A stretch of DNA of 13,370 nucleotides from the NCBI GenBank assembly GCA_913054205.1, contig CAJXJM010000024.1, forward strand, positions 1-13,370, in the 5' to 3' direction. Made by a program: the position numbers and the translations under genes. This document shows, one piece after another, positions 6,403 to 11,207 of the stretch (positions are counted from its first letter, which is position 1; the number at the start of each line of letters is the position of its first letter). This DNA comes from an uncultured Rhodospirillaceae bacterium (GTDB taxonomy: Bacteria; Pseudomonadota; Alphaproteobacteria; Rhodospirillales; UBA2165). The notes beneath the pieces were generated by a model. It was not told the DNA's origin. It ran no database searches and worked only from the letters and a program-made list of their open reading frames with translations.

Positions 6403-7212
6403 CTAGTTCCCTTCGAAGACCGGTTTTTCTTTGGCGACAAAGGCATGATAGGCGCGGTGGAAATCTTCGGTCTGCATACAAATGGCTTGCGCTTGGGCTT
6501 CTGCTTCAATCGCTTCATCGACACCCATATTCCATTCTTGGTGGAGCGCTTTTTTTGTCATGGCGTGGGCAAAAGTTGGTCCTTTGGCGAGGCGCTTGGC
6601 TTGGGTGACGGCAGTGTCCAAAACGTCATCTGGTTCGGCGACACCATTGTAAAAACCCCAATTGGCTGCTTCCTCTGAGCTCATCATCCGGCCGGTATAA
6701 AGAAGCTCCGCGGCGCGCCCCTGACCAATAATGCGGGGCAGCATGGCGCAGGCACCCATATCACAGCCCGCCAGGCCAACGCGGGTGAACAGAAAGCCAA
6801 CGACACTTTCCGGTGTGCCGTAGCGGAGATCTGAAGCCATCGCCAATATTGCGCCGGCGCCTGCACAAATACCATCAATCGCTGCAATGATCGGCTGCGG
6901 ACATTTTCGCATCGCTTTGACAAGGTCGCCGGTCATGCGGGTGAAATTTAGCAATCCGTCCATATCCATTTTTGTGAGCGGGCCGATTATTTCATGGACA
7001 TCACCGCCCGAGCAGAAATTCCCGCCTTCGCCGGTGATAACAACGACTTTGACCTCATCGATCCATTGTAGTTTGTGGAAGGTGTCGCGGAGTTCCGCAT
7101 AGCTCTCAAAAGTCAGTGGGTTTTTAAGTTCCGGTCGATTGAGGGTAATGGTGGCGACACGGTCCTCAACAGACCAGCCAAAATGTTCAGGTTTTATATC
7201 TGCGATATCCAT
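6403..7212 (-). CDS. Crotonase-superfamily (enoyl-CoA hydratase/isomerase-like) protein
   Basis: A 269-residue crotonase. The oxyanion-hole segments are GGNFCSGGD (63-71) and GICAGAGA (114-121). The usual catalytic glutamates of enoyl-CoA hydratase are missing: the first (GGGCE in the rat enzyme) is Ile122 here, and the second (QPE) aligns with Phe142. Instead Asp151 lies nine residues before Arg160 ([11 protein letters not shown]). From memory, that is the position of the catalytic Asp in PaaG-type isomerases and in 4-chlorobenzoyl-CoA dehalogenase. The reaction may therefore be isomerisation or hydrolysis rather than simple hydration. I chose ATG 7212. A longer frame from TTG 7281 would start inside the predicted -35 box. 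The SDR gene follows and a thioesterase diverges upstream. I recall similar crotonases beside salicylyl-CoA or anthraniloyl-CoA monooxygenase genes, but no such gene is in this window. Confidence 0.85.
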   Translation of the reverse strand: MDIADIKPEHFGWSVEDRVATITLNRPELKNPLTFESYAELRDTFHKLQWIDEVKVVVITGEGGNFCSGGDVHEIIGPLTKMDMDGLLNFTRMTGDLVKAMRKCPQPIIAAIDGICAGAGAILAMASDLRYGTPESVVGFLFTRVGLAGCDMGACAMLPRIIGQGRAAELLYTGRMMSSEEAANWGFYNGVAEPDDVLDTAVTQAKRLAKGPTFAHAMTKKALHQEWNMGVDEAIEAEAQAQAICMQTEDFHRAYHAFVAKEKPVFEGN

Positions 7213-7252
7213 GCGATTTATCCGTAAAAAAGGGGTGGACCAATATGAAGCG

Positions 7253-7281
7253 ATAGTACACTTTAAACGTTCGGGGGCCAA
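7253..7281 (-). promoter_or_regulatory. Candidate sigma-70 promoter of the crotonase-SDR operon
   Basis: On the minus strand, TTGGCC (7281-7276, four of six) is followed by exactly 17 bp and then TACTAT (7258-7253, four of six). Transcription would start near 7246, giving about 34 bases of leader to ATG 7212. Its position argues against the longer start at TTG 7281. Confidence 0.45.
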
Positions 7282-7322
7282 ACAGTCACCCCGCCTGTTT
7301 CCATCGGTGTGAGATTAGTTTT

Positions 7323-7742
7323 ATGAAAAAGTTTGAGCAAGCACGGCGTATCATGTTTTCAGATTGTGACAACGCACAGATCGTGTTTTATCCAAAATAT
7401 TTTGAATGGTTCGACCGCGCAACTCAGAGCATGTTTGATGAAGTTGGATTGCATTGGAGCAAAATGTGGCCGCAATATAATATCGCGGGCATTCCTTTGG
7501 TCGATGCGCAGGCCAAATTTATGGCACCTCTCCGGATGGAAGATGACATTATTATCGAGAGCTGGGTTGAAGAATGGAGCGGTAAAGTCGGTATCGTCCG
7601 TCATAATGTGCTTAAAGGTGATGTCATTCATGTTGAAGGCACGGAAAAGCGCGTTTGGGCCGTCAAAGCACCCGACTCACCAAAAGGCATCCGCGCTGGA
7701 ATTATCCCGGAGGAAGTGCTGTCGTTGTTGATGGGGGATTGA
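7323..7742 (+). CDS. Acyl-CoA thioesterase, 4-hydroxybenzoyl-CoA thioesterase (hot-dog) family
   Basis: A 139-residue single hot-dog domain of normal family length. The N-terminal motif FSDCDNAQIVFYPKYFEWFD (12-31) is the 4HBT active-site segment, with Asp16 in the place of the catalytic Asp of the Pseudomonas 4-hydroxybenzoyl-CoA thioesterase. The central helix and strands follow (MEDDIIIESWVEEW, then VGIVRHNVL). The enzyme releases free acid and CoA from an acyl- or aroyl-CoA in the cytoplasm. The gene diverges from the crotonase-SDR operon across 110 bp, which fits a shared CoA-thioester pathway. ATG 7323 is preceded only by a weak purine stretch. The gene ends before two GC-rich hairpins. 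The substrate cannot be read from sequence, although aromatic acyl-CoAs are typical of this subgroup. Confidence 0.88.
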   Translation: MKKFEQARRIMFSDCDNAQIVFYPKYFEWFDRATQSMFDEVGLHWSKMWPQYNIAGIPLVDAQAKFMAPLRMEDDIIIESWVEEWSGKVGIVRHNVLKGDVIHVEGTEKRVWAVKAPDSPKGIRAGIIPEEVLSLLMGD

Positions 7743-7764
7743 GCATGCAAGCACCGCTAAAATA

Positions 7765-7811
7765 GCTCCCTCTCCCCTCGTGGAAGAGGGTCGGGGTGAG
7801 GGGGCATTTTT
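7765..7811 (+). terminator. GC-rich hairpin terminator after the thioesterase gene (repeat-like, copy A)
   Basis: The arms 7765-7777 and 7793-7805 pair over 13 positions with one mismatch (T7773/T7797) and one G-U, and are followed by ATTTTT. The sequence is of the CCCTC/GAGGG-rich type seen as dispersed intergenic repeats in many proteobacteria. It can terminate transcription from the thioesterase side. Confidence 0.7.
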
Positions 7812-7830
7812 ATAGAACACCCTCCCCTAA

Positions 7831-7851
7831 CCCCTCCCATCAAGGGAGGGG
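7831..7851. repeat. GC-rich palindromic element, copy B
   Basis: A perfect 8-bp stem, CCCCTCCC (7831-7838) with GGGAGGGG (7844-7851), closes the loop ATCAA. It sits 12 bp past the htpG stop on the opposite strand and may help end htpG transcription, though no U-tract follows on that strand. It shares the core CATCAAGGG with copy C at 10459-10481. Confidence 0.65.
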
Positions 7852-7863
7852 AAGTGTATGTTG

Positions 7864-9774
7864 CTAAACCAGCCCCTTCGCCAGCGCCGCATTCAGTCGT
7901 TTCGAGAAAGCTGCCGGATCGCTGACCGCTTCGCCTTCAATGATGCGTGCCTGATCGAGTAATAAATGCGCCATGTTCTGGATATTTTCTTTTTTCGCGA
8001 GATCATCCGTCAGCTTTGAAATCTGCTTGATCAAATCATGGGTTGAGTTGATCTCCAAAATCCGCGTGCTGGTCTGGACATCCATGTGGCCTTGGCTTTT
8101 GAGCATGCGTTCCAAATGCAAATCCATATCGCCTTCCCCGGCGACCAGGCAGACCGCGCTGTCGGTCAGACGGTCGGAGGCACGCACGTCTTTGACAGCG
8201 TCACCAAGCTCTTCTTTAAAGGCAAGTATGAGTTTTGCGATCTCCGCATCATCTCCGGCTTGCGGTTTGTCTTTTGGCTCTTCAGCGTCATCGCTGCTTT
8301 TGATATCCCCGAGATTGATATCGCCGGAGGTGACAGACTTAAATTGTTTCTCGTTATAAAGGCCGACCATTGATAGCCAAAACTCATCAACCGGATCGGT
8401 GAGCAGCAAGACGTCAATGCCGCGGGATTTAAAGCCTTCGATTTGCGGCGAGGATTTCAAGGTTTCGGGATCGTCGCCGGTAATATAGAAAATTTCCTGC
8501 TGGCCTTCATTCATGCGCTCGACATAGTCAGCGAGACTGACCAGCCCGTCCGCGCCGGTTGGATTAAAACGCGCGAGTTCCAGCAGTATTTCGCGGTTTT
8601 CGTGATCTTCATAAAGACCTTCTTTGAGCACCGCACCAAAGTTTTCCCAGAAAGTTGCATATTCTTCCGGCTTTTTGGTCGCTTTCTTTTTAAGCTCCGA
8701 GAATATTCGCTTTACCAAAGCTTTTTTGATATGCGCCACCAAGATATTGCGCTGGAGCATTTCGCGGCTGACGTTTAGCGGCAGATCTTCTGAATCGACC
8801 ACACCCCGCACAAAGCGCAGATAGCCCGGCATCAAATCCTCGCAGTCATCGGTGATAAACACGCGCTTCACATAAAGCTTCACTTTGTGTTTGCGCTCAG
8901 GGTTCATCAAGTCGAAGGGTTTCGAAGAGGGAATATAAAGCAAATTTGTATATTCGATTTTGCCTTCGACTTTGTTATGGAGCGTTAGCCAAGGATCGTC
9001 AAAGACATGGCCGACATGGTGATAAAATTCTTTGTATTGTTCTTCGGTGATATCAGATTTGCCGCGGGTCCAGATCGCCGAGCCGGTATTGATCTGATCG
9101 ACAAAAGTTTCACCGTCTTTATCAATCGCGATGTTGATCGGAATTGAAATGTGATCGGAATATGTTTTGACAATATTTCGAATGCGCATTTCTTCAAGAA
9201 ATTCTTTATTGTCCTTATCGACGTAGACCGTAACCGTCGTGCCGTGGCCATCCCGTTCGGCTTCGGTGATGGTGAAGGAGCTAGCGCCTTCAGATGTCCA
9301 CAGCCAGGCTTGATCTTCACCAGCGCGCTTGGCGATGACTTCAACTTTTTTGGCAACACTAAAACAAGAATAAAAACCAACACCAAACTGACCGATCATA
9401 TCTGCGTCTTTTTTCTCGTCGCCGGATAGGCTTTCTAAAAAGGCAGTGGTGCCGGAGCGCGCGATGGTGCCGAGATTCTCGATCAGTTCATCATGGTTCA
9501 TGCCAATGCCGTTATCGGCGATGATGATGCTTTTGGCTTTTTGATTGACAGAAATATCGATGGCAAATTCGGTGCCCGCATCGATGAGATTACTTTCGGT
9601 GAGAGATAAATAGCGAAGCTTGTCACAAGCGTCCGATGCGTTGGAAATCAATTCCCGCAAAAATATTTCTTTGTTGCTGTAAAGCGAGTGGATAACCAGG
9701 TCGAGGACTTTTGCGACCTCGGCTTGAAACTCGAGCTTCTCTTCAGGTTTTTTCTGGGTTTTTTCTTTGGCCAT
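7864..9774 (-). CDS. htpG: Molecular chaperone HtpG (bacterial Hsp90)
   Basis: A 636-residue protein of normal HtpG length. The GHKL ATPase domain is complete. ELISNASDA contains the catalytic Glu41 and Mg-binding Asn45. ADNGIGM carries the adenine-contacting Asp87. GQFGVGFYS (128-136) is the nucleotide lid motif. The middle domain has GVVDSEDLPLNVSREMLQ, with the conserved arginine that reaches the ATP gamma-phosphate. The C-terminal third is the dimerisation domain. HtpG is a homodimeric ATP-driven chaperone in the cytosol that remodels client proteins under stress, often with DnaK. The start at ATG 9774 has a weak purine-rich site upstream. I looked for a sigma-32 box and for CIRCE upstream and found neither convincingly. 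The gene diverges from hpf. Confidence 0.97.
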   Translation of the reverse strand: MAKEKTQKKPEEKLEFQAEVAKVLDLVIHSLYSNKEIFLRELISNASDACDKLRYLSLTESNLIDAGTEFAIDISVNQKAKSIIIADNGIGMNHDELIENLGTIARSGTTAFLESLSGDEKKDADMIGQFGVGFYSCFSVAKKVEVIAKRAGEDQAWLWTSEGASSFTITEAERDGHGTTVTVYVDKDNKEFLEEMRIRNIVKTYSDHISIPINIAIDKDGETFVDQINTGSAIWTRGKSDITEEQYKEFYHHVGHVFDDPWLTLHNKVEGKIEYTNLLYIPSSKPFDLMNPERKHKVKLYVKRVFITDDCEDLMPGYLRFVRGVVDSEDLPLNVSREMLQRNILVAHIKKALVKRIFSELKKKATKKPEEYATFWENFGAVLKEGLYEDHENREILLELARFNPTGADGLVSLADYVERMNEGQQEIFYITGDDPETLKSSPQIEGFKSRGIDVLLLTDPVDEFWLSMVGLYNEKQFKSVTSGDINLGDIKSSDDAEEPKDKPQAGDDAEIAKLILAFKEELGDAVKDVRASDRLTDSAVCLVAGEGDMDLHLERMLKSQGHMDVQTSTRILEINSTHDLIKQISKLTDDLAKKENIQNMAHLLLDQARIIEGEAVSDPAAFSKRLNAALAKGLV

Positions 9775-10037
9775 TTTTTCTCTTAGTCTCGATCACAATT
9801 TTATTTAAGGACTGGATATTTCGGTTCCGTGACCTCATATGTATCTATAAGGCGGGTTACGCAAGACCCGTTCTGACGAATATGGTGTTTTGCGGTACTT
9901 TTTTGACGATTATCAATGCAATTTACCCAAAAATCATGTTCAATAACAAAGGATCAAGAGTTCGCTCCATCGGCGATTGTGATCATCGGATTGAACTCTA
10001 TATCCGACCTGTTGTCACATAACGAAAAGAGTGGTCA
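9775..10037. other. Divergent regulatory region between htpG and hpf
   Basis: This 263-bp region must hold promoters for two divergent stress genes. It contains a nested inverted repeat. The outer arms are AGAGTTC (9957-9963) and GAACTCT (9993-9999), and the inner arms are CGAT (9974-9977) and ATCG (9985-9988). A separate small hairpin, CGGGTT/GACCCG (9853-9858 with 9865-9870), closes the loop ACGCAA. I could not assign a -35/-10 pair on either strand with confidence. A plus-strand open frame crosses the region but has no protein-like features. Confidence 0.5.
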
Positions 10038-10427
10038 ATGAACATACCTTTACAAATTTCCTTCCGAGATATTTCCCATTCAGATGCTGTTGAAGACAGA
10101 ATTCGAGAAAAAGTCGCAAAGCTCGAAACCTACACCGACCGAATAATTTCGTGCCGGGTGGTTGTCGAAGCACCGCATCGTCAGCACAAAAAAGGGACGC
10201 TCTATCATATCCGGGTGGATTTGACCTTACCGGGAGAGGAAATCGTGGTAGATCGCGATCCCGATGACCATGCCCATGAAGATGTGTATATAGCAATCCG
10301 CGACGCCTTTGAAGCGGTCCGCCGTCAGCTCAAAAAATCATTGCGGCAAACACGCGAAAAACGCACCAAAAAAATGAAACCGTCGATGGTTGAATTGCCG
10401 GAGGCCCCGTTAGAAGCGGAAGCTTAA
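10038..10427 (+). CDS. hpf: Ribosome hibernation promoting factor, HPF/RaiA family
   Basis: A 129-residue protein with the HPF/RaiA fold over residues 1-105. It begins MNIPLQISFR and continues through ISCRVVVEAPHRQHKKG (37-53), YHIRVDLTLPGEEIVV (56-71) and HAHEDVYIAIRDAFEAVRRQL (78-98). The helix pairs carry the basic surface that occupies the tRNA and mRNA sites of the 30S subunit, shutting down idle ribosomes in starvation or stress. A strongly basic stretch (KKSLRQTREKRTKKMKP, 99-115) follows, then a short acidic tail. There is no C-terminal HPF-dimerisation domain, and no cold-shock-like domain of the kind I recall in some relatives. The start at ATG 10038 has AAGAG upstream. The gene diverges from htpG and is followed by a GC-rich hairpin. 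Confidence 0.88.
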   Translation: MNIPLQISFRDISHSDAVEDRIREKVAKLETYTDRIISCRVVVEAPHRQHKKGTLYHIRVDLTLPGEEIVVDRDPDDHAHEDVYIAIRDAFEAVRRQLKKSLRQTREKRTKKMKPSMVELPEAPLEAEA

Positions 10428-10458
10428 AACACGCTTAATATTTTCGAGGTAATCTAGT

Positions 10459-10481
10459 CTTCCCCCTCATCAAGGGGGAGG
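10459..10481. repeat. GC-rich palindromic element, copy C; possible hpf terminator
   Basis: CTTCCCCC (10459-10466) pairs with GGGGGAGG (10474-10481), with one G-U pair, around the loop TCATCAA. It lies 31 bp past the hpf stop. It shares the CATCAAGGG core with copy B at 7831-7851. No U-tract follows, so it may act as a barrier or repeat rather than a true terminator. Confidence 0.6.
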
Positions 10482-10500
10482 GCTATAGATGTCTGCAATA

Positions 10501-10514
10501 CACTCGAAAGAGTG
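10501..10514. other. Small hairpin with a GNRA tetraloop
   Basis: CACTC-GAAA-GAGTG forms a 5-bp stem with a GAAA loop. Outer arms GATG (10488-10491) and CATC (10515-10518) could extend it across an internal loop. Such a tetraloop is common in structured RNA, but the stem is short and could arise by chance. Confidence 0.35.
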
Positions 10515-10621
10515 CATCATTCACATAAGGTCAAAGAGTCTGTTTGTAGCCAAAAGCTGCCTTTAGATCGTCGCAAATTTCCAATCCTAATCACCTGTTT
10601 AGCGAGCTTGACGCAGGTCTA

Positions 10622-10663
10622 CAATGTTTGGCCGATTGGCACTATTAAAACCGCCGAACATTG
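10622..10663. repeat. 11-bp inverted repeat in the gene-free stretch after hpf
   Basis: CAATGTTTGGC (10622-10632) pairs with GCCGAACATTG (10653-10663). Ten pairs are Watson-Crick and one is G-U, and the loop is 20 bases. This is the most regular intergenic palindrome in the window apart from the terminators. No U-tract follows on either strand, so it does not look like an intrinsic terminator. A regulator-binding site or a structured RNA fits better. Confidence 0.6.
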
Positions 10664-10773
10664 ATCTCCAATCCCCCAAAACACATTTCATGAACCATCA
10701 TACTCTGAATTTATTGAGTGAATTCTGACGCTTAACAAGATTTTTCATCACAGAAACATCTCAGAAACCTATT

Positions 10774-10801
10774 TTGATTCAAAGGGACATAAAATTAAAA
10801 T
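10774..10801 (+). promoter_or_regulatory. Candidate sigma-70 promoter for the 67-aa gene
   Basis: TTGATT (10774-10779, four of six) is followed by 16 bp and then TAAAAT (10796-10801, five of six), in an AT-rich setting. Transcription would start near 10808, leaving about 44 bases of leader that contain the AGGAG site at 10838-10842. Confidence 0.45.
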
Positions 10802-10851
10802 TATAGGAAATCGCATTGGCGTAATTCCGTGAAGAATAGGAGTACCTGATA

Positions 10852-11055
10852 ATGTTCAACTTTAATGCCGTAAGTGAAAACATCTTCGAGGCGACATTGA
10901 TCGATCATCCCCACAGTCGGTCTGAGCACGGCTACATTGATGGCGGCTATATATTTCGCGATTCAGACGATAGAATTTTAGGTATGGAAATTCCGACTGT
11001 TAACGCCGAATTTGAGTATTTTGTGGCCGCAGATATTGCCGCTACAGTACATTAA
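10852..11055 (+). CDS. Hypothetical small protein, 67 aa
   Basis: A small unrecognised protein. Coding is supported by a clean Shine-Dalgarno (AGGAG at 10838-10842, nine bases before ATG), a candidate promoter upstream and a full frame ending in TAA. It is acidic and soluble, with no signal peptide and no cysteine. The middle segment YIDGGYIFRDSDDRILGMEI (28-47) looks like two beta strands joined by an acidic turn. It loosely resembles the DUF2283 pattern of a strand, a DxDGR-like turn and a GIEI-like strand, but the match is too weak to assign. It lies alone between the gene-free stretch after hpf and the helicase. No function can be given. Confidence 0.6.
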   Translation: MFNFNAVSENIFEATLIDHPHSRSEHGYIDGGYIFRDSDDRILGMEIPTVNAEFEYFVAADIAATVH

Positions 11056-11151
11056 ATTGATCTTCGAATATGTTGGCTAGATCAGGCTATTTCATGACCT
11101 TTCGTAATTTTTCAATGTCTTCCATGGGTTGCCACCTCAACCGGTCGACAC

Positions 11152-11163
11152 AACACATGTGTT
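11152..11163. promoter_or_regulatory. Perfect 12-bp palindrome upstream of the helicase gene
   Basis: AACACATGTGTT is a perfect dyad centred about 50 bp before the helicase ATG. The spacing fits a dimeric regulator binding near the promoter, but I found no clear -35/-10 pair around it. A dyad of this length can also occur by chance in AT-rich DNA. Confidence 0.3.
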
Positions 11164-11207
11164 AAATCTCTCTTGCATCCGCCAGGTTTTAGACCGATCT
11201 TTGGGCC

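Larger units (their letters stand above)
10428..10851. other. 424 bp without a confident gene; several structured elements
   Basis: From left to right the region holds GC-rich hairpin copy C, a GNRA hairpin (10501-10514), an 11-bp inverted repeat (10622-10663) and a candidate promoter for the next gene. One 34-codon plus-strand frame (10624-10728, beginning MFGRLALLKPP) has a weak CAGG ahead of it but no other support. The last 150 bp are AT-rich. An unannotated small RNA is possible. I see no tRNA or riboswitch pattern that I can name. Confidence 0.5.

Noticed and set aside
9841..9880. CTTG...CTTAT on the minus strand as a sigma-32 promoter for htpG
   Set aside because: The spacing (10 bp) is far shorter than the 17-18 bp I recall for alphaproteobacterial heat-shock promoters.
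10501..10514. CACTC...GAGTG as a CIRCE heat-shock element
   Set aside because: CIRCE needs longer arms and a 9-bp spacer; here the spacer is 4 bp and the site is not upstream of a chaperone gene.
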